Made by a program: the position numbers and the translations under genes. A stretch of DNA of 62,378 nucleotides, from NCBI GenBank assembly GCA_009886095.1, contig VFJL01000006.1, positions 1 to 62,378 on the forward strand, in the 5' to 3' direction. This DNA is from Nitrosomonadales bacterium (GTDB lineage: Bacteria > Pseudomonadota > Gammaproteobacteria > Burkholderiales > Nitrosomonadaceae). Shown here piece by piece: positions 46,063 through 53,665 of this stretch; the stretch's first letter is position 1, and each line of letters starts with the position of its first letter. The notes beneath the pieces are model-generated. The model had not been told where the DNA came from. It worked only from the letters and a program-made list of their open reading frames with translations, and ran no database searches.

Positions 46063-46306
46063 CAATACCGAATGGGGAGAAATTTTTAAGCGTACCAGCT
46101 TCGAGGAGACGCACCTGCTGCTGTGCATCCTGCAATTTGGACTGGCAGTATTGCAGCAACTCCGCACCACGTTTGTGAGCCGAGAGTGAAACCTCCAGCG
46201 GCATTTGTCCCGTTTCCATTTCGACCACAATGTTTTCCAGTTCGGTTAATGCTGCTTCAAAACTTTCTGGTCGCGAGGATTTGACGTGTTTGGCGAGCTT
46301 TGTCAT
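46052..46306 (-). CDS. xseB: Exodeoxyribonuclease VII small subunit
   Basis: An 84-residue helical protein with the family phrase SFEAALTELENIVVEMETGQ, then MPLEVSLSAHKRGAELLQYC. It binds XseA to form exonuclease VII. The xseB-ispA-dxs order is conserved across proteobacteria, here with ispA overlapping by 11 bases. Confidence 0.93.
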   Translation of the reverse strand: MTKLAKHVKSSRPESFEAALTELENIVVEMETGQMPLEVSLSAHKRGAELLQYCQSKLQDAQQQVRLLEAGTLKNFSPFGIDDH

Positions 46307-46418
46307 GATAAACGCAGTGTCACAGAGTAAATGGCTTGCCGAAAACTGTAAAAATAACGCAATAAGCGTGGTCAGGTCAATTAAATACGTGAAACTTTCT
46401 TCGACCCAATCCGCTTTA

Positions 46419-46558
46419 GGGCATCTCTAAAGATTCGAAGCTCTAAATAAAGTAGAGTGGGAACAAAGATTGTAGATGCAGCATATGGTTGATCTGTAAG
46501 GAAACATTCTTTGTGAATAATAAATATTGTGACGAAATCTGAATTATAAGAGAGGCCC
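46419..46558. mobile_element. Dispersed repeat family 2, copy 3 (TA-flanked MITE)
   Basis: Terminal inverted ends GGGCATCTCTAAAGATTC and GAATTATAAGAGAGGCCC with TA on both sides (46417-46418 and 46559-46560). Read on the minus strand, the core (AATGTTTCCTTAC, CCATATGCTGCATCTAC, TTGTTCCC) aligns with the copies at 13031-13169 and 59715-59850. 140 bases, no coding capacity. Confidence 0.75.
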
Positions 46559-46984
46559 TACAATGATCTATGGATACTTTCGAAAGGCATAAGATTTCTT
46601 GCGCCGAGTGTTCATTTAGCCTACGCCTAACCGGACGTTTGGTGGATACGTTGCCGCAGCAGGTCGCGCACGGAATGCTTGATGCAACCGGGATGTTGCG
46701 TTTCATGCAGTGCCCCGGCAGTGTGTGCAGTCAGCCTGATTTGGTGATCCACTTCACGTAGCAACAGCGGTACGAAATCGGAGGAAAGCTCACTCTCGTT
46801 GAAATCGGCCCGAATCGCGAAGCTGGTGAAAAACGTAACTGTTCTGAGATAGAATGTGACATGGATAAAATCCTATATCTATTTTACGTTAGCGTTTCTT
46901 TATAACTTGCATTATATCAAATAATTACAGAGCTTTTTACTATTTTTGTGAATAATTTAGGCTAGGAAGATATACAGTACTGAT
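46559..46984. other. Intergenic stretch upstream of the Rieske oxygenase gene
   Basis: A 63-codon plus-strand frame (46570-46761) has no recognisable domain or ribosome site. The last 120 bases are AT-rich and probably contain the promoter of the oxygenase gene. Nothing else is supported. Confidence 0.4.
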
Positions 46985-48091
46985 ATGTCTAATTTTGTTG
47001 ATATTTCGCAACTGGTACAAACGCCAGTGCAGTTACCGGTTAACTGGTATTTCGATTCCCATATTCTTGAGTTGGAAAAGCGCCTTCTGTTTGATCAAGG
47101 CGGTCGCTACGTGGGTCATGAGACTATGCTGCCGAACGTGGGCGACTATCATGTGTTGGAATGGATGGACAATGCCAAGGTGCTTGTACGCAACAAAAAT
47201 GGCATTGAACTGCTATCTAATGTCTGTCGTCACCGACAGTCTTTGTTGCTTAAAGGTTGCGGCAATACCAGAAATATCGTTTGCCCTGTGCACCGCTGGA
47301 CTTACAATATGGCTGGCAAGCTACTGGGAGCCCCCCACTTCCCTGACAATCCTTGTCTTGATCTCAGCAAGACTCCGCTGCAGAATTGGAATGGTCTGCT
47401 GTTTGCAGGTACGCGCCATGTCGCGCGCGACATGGCCAACTTGGGCGTCCTGAAGGATTTTGATTTTTCCGGTCATGTGTTGGAACGGGTGCAGATAGAG
47501 GAGTACGCCTGCAATTGGAAAACTTTTATTGAGGTATATCTGGAAGACTACCATGTCGAGCCATACCATCCGGGTTTGAACAGCTTTGTCAATACTGGTG
47601 AATTAAAATGGGAATTTGGTGACTGGTACAGCGTGCAGACAGTGGGTGTCAGTGATGCTCTCGTCCGTCCAGGTACGCCGGTTTATGCCAAGTGGCACGA
47701 ACAGTTGCTACGTCAAACTGCAGGCAAGGTACCGGTCCACGGCGCTATCTGGATGCTCTACTACCCGAATGTTATGCTTGAATGGTATCCCCACGTCCTC
47801 ATCATCAGTACGCTATTGCCAACGGGAACAGAGCGTTGCACCAACGTGGTCGAGTTCTATTACCCTGAGGATATCGCCTTGTTCGAACGCGAATTTGTCG
47901 AGGCGGAACAAGCTGCTTATTATGAAACTGCAGCCGAAGATGATAAAATTTGCAAACTGATGACCGCTGGACGACGTGCGCTATATAAGCAGGGTATCAA
48001 CGAAACTGGCCCTTATCAGTCACCAATGGAAGACGGTATGGTGCACTTCCATGAATTTATGCGACGGGAAATCGAGCCATATATTTTTTAG
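46985..48091 (+). CDS. Rieske non-heme iron oxygenase, large subunit
   Basis: A 368-residue oxygenase of the ring-hydroxylating/choline-monooxygenase type. The Rieske 2Fe-2S ligands are NVCRHRQ (C-x-H) near residue 80 and IVCPVHRW (C-x2-H) near 99. The mononuclear iron site is YLEDYHVEPYHPG near 190 (two His) after NWKTFIEVY. It would hydroxylate or demethylate an unknown small molecule or lipid, with an electron-supplying reductase coded elsewhere. It stands alone, about 1.2 kb before the acyl-AMP ligase gene. Confidence 0.85.
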   Translation: MSNFVDISQLVQTPVQLPVNWYFDSHILELEKRLLFDQGGRYVGHETMLPNVGDYHVLEWMDNAKVLVRNKNGIELLSNVCRHRQSLLLKGCGNTRNIVCPVHRWTYNMAGKLLGAPHFPDNPCLDLSKTPLQNWNGLLFAGTRHVARDMANLGVLKDFDFSGHVLERVQIEEYACNWKTFIEVYLEDYHVEPYHPGLNSFVNTGELKWEFGDWYSVQTVGVSDALVRPGTPVYAKWHEQLLRQTAGKVPVHGAIWMLYYPNVMLEWYPHVLIISTLLPTGTERCTNVVEFYYPEDIALFEREFVEAEQAAYYETAAEDDKICKLMTAGRRALYKQGINETGPYQSPMEDGMVHFHEFMRREIEPYIF

Positions 48092-48457
48092 TTTCTGTGG
48101 TTTAATTCTCGGTTCCTTCGATCGAAGGTCGGCTTTCGGCCAAGGTGCTTTTTTTGTTGATTTACACTGCGGCGACCGGCATGTGGGTATTATTCGACAC
48201 CTTTTATGCTGCCCACGTTGGAAATAATGGTGTCGCTGTGGTGTTTTTACGTCTTATTACGATATCACTATGACACTTTCGTAATTTGCGTTGGTACCGC
48301 CACCGTCAGCATGGATTGTTATATGAGGTTTGATAATGGTGAATGTGGGCTGCTGAGCCTTAGAGTTGCACCAGCGGTACGCAAGTAATAAAACAGAGTT
48401 TGCGCAGAGGCGCAGTTGTTGCCTATGATGAGCCGATCATCTTTTTGGAATGAGATC
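48092..48457. other. Intergenic stretch after the Rieske gene
   Basis: Contains the palindrome CTTCGATCGAAG and then GGTCGGCTTTCGGCC with a run of seven T residues about ten bases later, which may be a weak terminator near 48116-48155. No gene is supported in the rest. Confidence 0.35.
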
Positions 48458-48802
48458 ATGATTACTATTCAGAAAACCGGCAACTTGATCACTGTTGCTG
48501 CCCTTGGCGAATTCACCTTGGCTGACTACAAGGAATTCGAAAAGCAAGTGCTTCACAAGTTTCATTTTACTGGCAAAGTGGATCTATTATTCGATTGGCG
48601 TGACATGGTGAGTTACACCGTCGATGTGGCATGGGAGGAGATCAAATTTGCCCGTGAACACGGCAGTGAATTCAACCGGGTCGCAGTGGTCGTCGACAAT
48701 CAATGGCAAGCTTGGAGTGTCTGGGTATCCAATCTTTTCATTGACGCTGATGTCAGAGTATTCAGTGATTACGACGAAGCAAAGATTTGGGTGACAGTTT
48801 GA
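48458..48802 (+). CDS. SpoIIAA-like (STAS/SEC14-related) protein
   Basis: A 114-residue soluble protein with LITVAALGEFTLADYKEFEK near the start, then KVDLLFDWRDMVSYTVDVAW and RVAVVVDNQWQAW; the end reads VRVFSDYDEAKIWV. This is the pattern of the SpoIIAA-like family related to CRAL-TRIO/SEC14 lipid-binding folds. The start at 48458 is preferred to a longer one at 48416. Its role is unknown; some relatives bind lipids, and its neighbours concern lipid synthesis. Confidence 0.7.
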   Translation: MITIQKTGNLITVAALGEFTLADYKEFEKQVLHKFHFTGKVDLLFDWRDMVSYTVDVAWEEIKFAREHGSEFNRVAVVVDNQWQAWSVWVSNLFIDADVRVFSDYDEAKIWVTV

Positions 48803-49315
48803 GATGACCGGGATCTAAATTAAAAACCAAAAGTTTTGGTGGCGCGTTGTAAGTGGGCCTGCGCAATCTTAGTTTCGTGTGAGGAAGTTTTTGGTATGGC
48901 GTTCCAACCTAAATTTGTTGCAAAAAAACAACATATCCCCCTTTTAATCTGCAAAACTTCTTTATATTGGTACAGAACTCATCCAAAATGGTGGCTCTAC
49001 TCTTAAAAGAGTTGCACTGTATATTTAAAGATAGCCATTATCACAGAATGAGTTGTGATAACTCTGGCTCAGTGAACTTGAATATATCGTAACGAGGTGT
49101 TGTTACCGCCTTGGCAGTGGATTCGCTATAACGATAGGTTATGTAACTCATTAAATTAGCTCATTTATTTATTATTTTTCAATGCTGGTAATGATGAGTT
49201 CCACCTAACAATTTCTTAGACAGTCGGTTTGGTACAGTCATTAATGACGTATCTGAGCAGAATTTATTCTTTTACAAGCAAGATGATAAGAGTCACTAAA
49301 CTAGAGGGGAAGACC
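48803..49315. other. Leader/intergenic region before the acyl-AMP ligase gene
   Basis: AT-rich and gene-free. It contains the dyad TTATCAC (49038-49044) and GTGATAA (49055-49061), framed by AGCCA (49033-49037) and TGGCT (49065-49069), which may be an operator or leader hairpin. Upstream ATG or TTG codons at 49229, 49244 and 49283 are in frame with the ligase but lack ribosome sites. Confidence 0.45.
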
Positions 49316-51148
49316 TTGAGTTCAACAATAACCAAGTTGAACGCTCCGCTAACGCAAGCGTTTGATTATCAATTATCAAGCGAGTCGACAATATCGGTAG
49401 CCCCAACACCAACAATGTGCAGCGTGCAAGCTCAGCGACTGGCGGACTTTGATACTCTGACTGCAGCCTTGGAATACGCAGCAGGCGGAACGACAGGGTA
49501 TAATTTTTACGATGCCAAGGGGAATCTTCGTTCGGTCCTTTCCTACCAGGCATTAAGGCAAAATGCTCAAGCCTCGGCGCAGCGTTTATCCGGCCTTGGT
49601 CTGGTTCGTGGTGATCGTATAGCGCTTATTGCCGACACCACGCCAGAGTTTGTCGAGTTGTTTTTCGCATGCCGATATGCTGGGTTAATTCCTTTCGCAA
49701 TGCCAGTCCCAGTCAATCTTGGCAGTCATGTGGTGTATGTACAACAGCTTCGTGGAATACTCGAAGGTAGCAATGCAAGTGCTGCTTTGGCTAACGTCGA
49801 TTATATTAATTTTCTCAGAGAGGCCGCTGAAGGGGTGCAAGGATTGCAGTGGGTCGGCACACCTGAGGAACTAGGAAAGCTCCCTGCCTTGGATGTAACG
49901 CCGCAGTCAAACCAACCTGATGAAATTGCTTATCTTCAATTTACCTCAGGCAGTACCCGCGCTCCGCGCGGGGTCATCATTACTGAACGAGCATTGATGA
50001 GCAATCTGCAGGGGATTGTTCGTAGCGGGCTAGAGATACGTCCTGGCGATCGTTGCGCATCCTGGCTGCCTTTCTATCATGATATGGGGCTAGTGGGTAT
50101 GGTGATGGCGCCGATGGTTGCGCAGGTTTCTGTCGACTATTTAGCTACGCGTGATTTTGCAATCAGGCCACTCCAATGGCTGAAGTTAATCAGCCGCAAC
50201 CGTTCTACGGTTGCATTCAGTCAACCATTTGGCCTCAAACTCTGCACTCTGCGGGTTCGTGATTCCGATTTGGAAGATCTCGATCTTAGCTGCTGGCGTG
50301 CAGCGGGTGTCGGTGCGGAAATGATACGGCCAGATACTTTAAGAAATTTTGCAGAGAAATTTGCACCAGCAGGCTTCGATGCGCGCGCCTTTCTGCCTTG
50401 CTATGGCCTGGCAGAATCAACCCTTGCTGTTACTTTTTCTAAAACAGGTGAAGGCTTCAAGAGCCTACAGGTTGACGCTGGAATGTTAGTCGACAGAAAA
50501 ATGGCAGTACGACTGCAAGCGGAAGGCAGGAAATACAATGAATTTGTGAACTGCGGTCGTGCTCTGCCGGGACATACAGTTAAGGTTATCGACGATGCTG
50601 GACAGGAATTGCCTGACTTGAGGCTAGGTAGCGTGCTGGTGAAGGGTAGCAGCATCATGACGGGTTATTTTAACAACCCGGAAGATACCCTGAGAACACT
50701 ACAACCCGGCAACTGGCTGGATACTGGTGATCTTGGCTTCCTCTTTGAAGGGGATCTGTATGTTACCGGTCGCCGTATAGATGTCATTATTGTTAACGGT
50801 CGCAACATACGCGCTCAGGATATAGAGGAGCTTGCCGAACAGCAACCTGAGGTAAGGACCCGAGAAGCATCTGCCTTTGGTATAACCGACGTCAATGACG
50901 CGACGACAATTGTGTTGGTCATAGAGTGTCGGCTGACTTCAGTAACAGATCGGCAGTCTCTTACCAGTCGATTGCAACGACTAGTGTATATGGCATTTGG
51001 TGTTAATTGCCTGGTTGAGTTGGTTCCGCCACACACTTTGCCGCGTACTTCTTCCGGGAAGCTCTCGCGCTTTGCTGCTCGCCAAGGTTTCATACAACGG
51101 ACAAATCTGACAGACCATCAGTTATCAGCTGAGTCCAGAGACAACTAG
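49316..51148 (+). CDS. Fatty acyl-AMP ligase / acyl-ACP synthetase
   Basis: A 610-residue adenylate-forming enzyme of the FAAL type, which activates a fatty acid as acyl-AMP and passes it to an acyl carrier protein. Motifs: LQFTSGSTRAPRGVIIT near 208, WLPFYHDMGLVGMVMAPMV near 250, LPCYGLAESTLAVTF near 363, DTGDLGFLFEGDLYVTGRR near 472 and a late Lys in TSSGKLSR near 585. The TTG at 49316 is chosen because of the strong ribosome site GAGGGGA just before it; the frame stays open to 49229. It begins an operon with a reductase, an ACP and an SPT-like gene. Confidence 0.88.
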   Translation: MSSTITKLNAPLTQAFDYQLSSESTISVAPTPTMCSVQAQRLADFDTLTAALEYAAGGTTGYNFYDAKGNLRSVLSYQALRQNAQASAQRLSGLGLVRGDRIALIADTTPEFVELFFACRYAGLIPFAMPVPVNLGSHVVYVQQLRGILEGSNASAALANVDYINFLREAAEGVQGLQWVGTPEELGKLPALDVTPQSNQPDEIAYLQFTSGSTRAPRGVIITERALMSNLQGIVRSGLEIRPGDRCASWLPFYHDMGLVGMVMAPMVAQVSVDYLATRDFAIRPLQWLKLISRNRSTVAFSQPFGLKLCTLRVRDSDLEDLDLSCWRAAGVGAEMIRPDTLRNFAEKFAPAGFDARAFLPCYGLAESTLAVTFSKTGEGFKSLQVDAGMLVDRKMAVRLQAEGRKYNEFVNCGRALPGHTVKVIDDAGQELPDLRLGSVLVKGSSIMTGYFNNPEDTLRTLQPGNWLDTGDLGFLFEGDLYVTGRRIDVIIVNGRNIRAQDIEELAEQQPEVRTREASAFGITDVNDATTIVLVIECRLTSVTDRQSLTSRLQRLVYMAFGVNCLVELVPPHTLPRTSSGKLSRFAARQGFIQRTNLTDHQLSAESRDN

Positions 51149-51155
51149 TCAGCAT

Positions 51156-52070
51156 ATGCCCGGATTGTCGGTAGCGGTAACGGGTGCAACGGGTTTCATT
51201 GGTCGCATGCTGCTGAAATCTTTGGTCAAAGACGGTTGGGAAGTTCGCGCATTGACTCGGCGTCCACAAGTTGAGGATGGATCCATTACGTGGATCGTAG
51301 GTGACTTGGATGACCCGAGTGCGTTACGAAATCTAGTTCAAGGTGTTTCTGCTGTTGTGCATTGTGCGGGACAGGTTCGGGGTAGCTCTCTCGATGACTT
51401 TATCCACACCAATGTGGATGGTACCGCCAATCTGGTACGCGCCTCGATACAGCAGACTTCACCACCTCGCTTTCTCCTCATATCCTCACTTGCAGCTAGA
51501 CAACCGGAGCTTTCCTGGTATGCGACCAGCAAGCGTCTGGCTGAACAGATCGTGGCTGATCATTCAGATATCATGCCGTGCGCAGTTTTCCGCCCGACTG
51601 CGGTGTATGGACCTGGTGATAAGGAAATGAGCCCACTCTTTAGAGCAACCCAGCATGGCGTATTGCCCATGGTAGGGCGTTCGGCCATGCGTTTTGGTTT
51701 ATTGCATGTCAGTGATTTAGTGGCAGCGGTTCTCTGTTGGCTTTCCTCCAGAGTTCCCATATACGGTGTTTACGAGCTTGATGACGGAATGCCGGGGGGA
51801 TATGACGGTTACTCCGTAGCAGCTATTGCCCAAGATGTCTGGAAGCGACCGGTGCGCTGTCTGTTTTTGCCAGTATCACTAGTTTCAATGACTGCGAATG
51901 TTAATTTATGTCTGGCGCGGTTGCTGCATTATTCGCCGATGCTGACTCCGGGAAAAGTCAGGGAATTACAGCACCCTGACTGGGTATGCGATATCACCCC
52001 CTTGATTCAGGCCTTACCAGATTGGCAGCCCTGCGTTCATCTGCGCGATGCTCTGCCGCAAGCAGCATAA
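51156..52070 (+). CDS. NAD-dependent epimerase/dehydratase, ceramide-reductase-like
   Basis: A 304-residue short-chain (extended SDR) protein. The NAD(P)-binding motif is VTGATGFIGRMLLKSLV near residue 8 (GxxGxxG), with the acid/base pair in SWYATSKRLAEQIV (YxxxK) near 114 and CAVFRPTAVYGPGDKEMSPL near 133. It begins eight bases after the ligase gene. In bacteria that make ceramides, an SDR of this type (CerR) next to an ACP and SPT reduces the 3-keto group. That assignment here is inference from context. Confidence 0.82.
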   Translation: MPGLSVAVTGATGFIGRMLLKSLVKDGWEVRALTRRPQVEDGSITWIVGDLDDPSALRNLVQGVSAVVHCAGQVRGSSLDDFIHTNVDGTANLVRASIQQTSPPRFLLISSLAARQPELSWYATSKRLAEQIVADHSDIMPCAVFRPTAVYGPGDKEMSPLFRATQHGVLPMVGRSAMRFGLLHVSDLVAAVLCWLSSRVPIYGVYELDDGMPGGYDGYSVAAIAQDVWKRPVRCLFLPVSLVSMTANVNLCLARLLHYSPMLTPGKVRELQHPDWVCDITPLIQALPDWQPCVHLRDALPQAA

Positions 52071-52100
52071 CCCGTATAATATTTAAGACTATCCAAATCC

Positions 52101-52352
52101 ATGGCAACTGATTACAACGATATTCTACTCAGGCTTTGTTTTCATCTTAAGCAATTTACCAGCCCTGATGTGATCATCATACCAGAGACAGATCTGATCA
52201 ATGAGCTGGCGATTGATTCTGTCAAGCTATTGAATCTAGTTATGGAGATTGAGGATGAGTTTGATATCTCTGTACCGCTGAATGCTCTTGCGGATGTTCA
52301 GACTGTACATGATCTTGCGAATTTAATTCACCATATAAAATCTGCGAAATAA
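52101..52352 (+). CDS. Acyl carrier protein of the sphingolipid-like operon
   Basis: An 83-residue acyl carrier protein with the phosphopantetheine site LAIDSVKLLNLVMEIED (Ser in DSV) near residue 38. The family's acidic helix follows (DEFDISVPLNALADVQTVHD). It is different from a housekeeping AcpP (which has DSLDTVE). Its stop overlaps the SPT-like ATG (TAATG). It probably carries the acyl chain made by the upstream ligase to the SPT-like enzyme. Confidence 0.9.
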   Translation: MATDYNDILLRLCFHLKQFTSPDVIIIPETDLINELAIDSVKLLNLVMEIEDEFDISVPLNALADVQTVHDLANLIHHIKSAK

Positions 52353-53539
52353 TGAGTTTACTAGACAAACTGGATGCAGTTGCTGCAGCCAGAAAAGCGT
52401 TGTTACCGGAAGGGCTTGAAGTTTTCGGCACGCCGATAGAGGAGGTCTACTCAGCGACGGAGGCAAGAGTTGGCGACCGTCGCATATTATTTCTGGGCAC
52501 GAACAACTATCTCGGACTTACCTTCGCACCGGAATGTTTGCAAGCGGCACACGAAGCGCTTGACAAGGAAGGCACCGGCACCACTGGATCGCGTATGGCG
52601 AATGGTAGCTACAGCGGGCATCGCGCGCTGGAACGGGAATTCGCAGACTTTTACCACTGCCACTCGGGTATTGTTTTTACCACCGGTTATCAGGCAAACC
52701 TCGCCATGATCTCTGGTCTGGCGGGTGCGGGTGACGTGGTTCTGATTGATGGCGACTCGCACGCAAGCATTTATGATGGTTGCCGTCTGAGTGGCGCTGA
52801 AATAATCCGGTTTCGGCACAATGATGTCGCAGACATGGAAAAACGTCTCCGGCGACTCGGGGAACGATCGCGGTCCACCCTGATTGTTGCTGAAGGTATC
52901 TATAGCATGCTGGGTGATCAGGCACCACTGGCAGAGATTGTCAGCATAAAAAATGCTTACAACAGTATTCTTCTTCTTGATGAGGCTCATTCGCTGGGAG
53001 TCTTGGGTAAAACTGGTCAAGGACTAGTGGAGGAGACGGGACTCATTGATGGAGTCGATTTCATTACGGGTACTTTCAGCAAGAGTCTTGGCAGTATCGG
53101 CGGCTACTGCGTGAGCAACCATCCGCAACTCGATCAACTGCGCTATATCAGCCGCCCCTATATCTTCACAGCCTCACCTTCGCCGGCCACCATTGCATCA
53201 GCACGAGCGGCGCTCAAACTGTTGCGCGATGGCACTGAGCTGCGTCGGCAGCTTTGGCAGAATTCACGGCAACTCTATGCGCGGCTTAAAGCGTTGGGTT
53301 ATCAGCTTGGGCCACAGCCCGGGCCTGTCATCGCGAACATACTCGATAGCCCCCAACAGGCACTAATGTTGTGGAAAGGTCTGCTCGATCATGGCATCTA
53401 TGTCAATTTGATATTGCCGCCCGCTGCGCCCGAAGGGAAAGCGCTGGTGCGTTGCAGCGTCAGCGCAGCCCATACCAGCGAACAGATGGACCATGTTGGA
53501 GATGTCTTTGCTGAGCTGCGCAAAAGTATTTTTCAGTGA
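52352..53539 (+). CDS. Serine palmitoyltransferase-like alpha-oxoamine synthase
   Basis: A 395-residue PLP enzyme of the alpha-oxoamine synthase family, which condenses an amino acid with an acyl thioester. Motifs follow bacterial SPT closely: FLGTNNYLGLTF near 49, GTGTTGSRMANGSYSGH near 74, DGDSHASIYDGC near 132, IVAEGIYSMLGDQAPL near 176, the PLP lysine in GTFSKSLGSIGGYCVSNHP near 234, SRPYIFTASPSP near 266 and IYVNLILPPAAPEG near 349. BioF and KBL differ at several of these, in particular SHASIYDGC and RPYIFTAS. Coupled to the ACP gene by TAATG. Confidence 0.87.
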   Translation: MSLLDKLDAVAAARKALLPEGLEVFGTPIEEVYSATEARVGDRRILFLGTNNYLGLTFAPECLQAAHEALDKEGTGTTGSRMANGSYSGHRALEREFADFYHCHSGIVFTTGYQANLAMISGLAGAGDVVLIDGDSHASIYDGCRLSGAEIIRFRHNDVADMEKRLRRLGERSRSTLIVAEGIYSMLGDQAPLAEIVSIKNAYNSILLLDEAHSLGVLGKTGQGLVEETGLIDGVDFITGTFSKSLGSIGGYCVSNHPQLDQLRYISRPYIFTASPSPATIASARAALKLLRDGTELRRQLWQNSRQLYARLKALGYQLGPQPGPVIANILDSPQQALMLWKGLLDHGIYVNLILPPAAPEGKALVRCSVSAAHTSEQMDHVGDVFAELRKSIFQ

Positions 53540-53665
53540 AGTTTCAGGTGGTCCAAGGTGGAATCTCTGTTCCAGGGAATGCGGAACACGCCCCCACATT
53601 TCAATCATAAGATAGTTGACTTGGTAACGTTAACCCAGTGAACTGACAATCCGCAAAACCAAGTC

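Noticed and set aside
46063-46230. Longer N-terminus for IspA
   Set aside because: The added 56 residues are only xseB read in another frame; the ATG at 46062 gives the normal IspA start.
46570-46761. 63-codon plus-strand frame next to the family-2 repeat
   Set aside because: No ribosome site or recognised protein pattern, and the surrounding DNA is AT-rich and non-coding in appearance.
52352-53539. Assignment of the SPT-like gene as bioF or kbl
   Set aside because: Active-site phrases SHASIYDGC, RPYIFTAS and IYVNLILPPAAPEG fit bacterial SPT better, and the dedicated ACP and acyl-AMP ligase beside it are not part of biotin or threonine metabolism.
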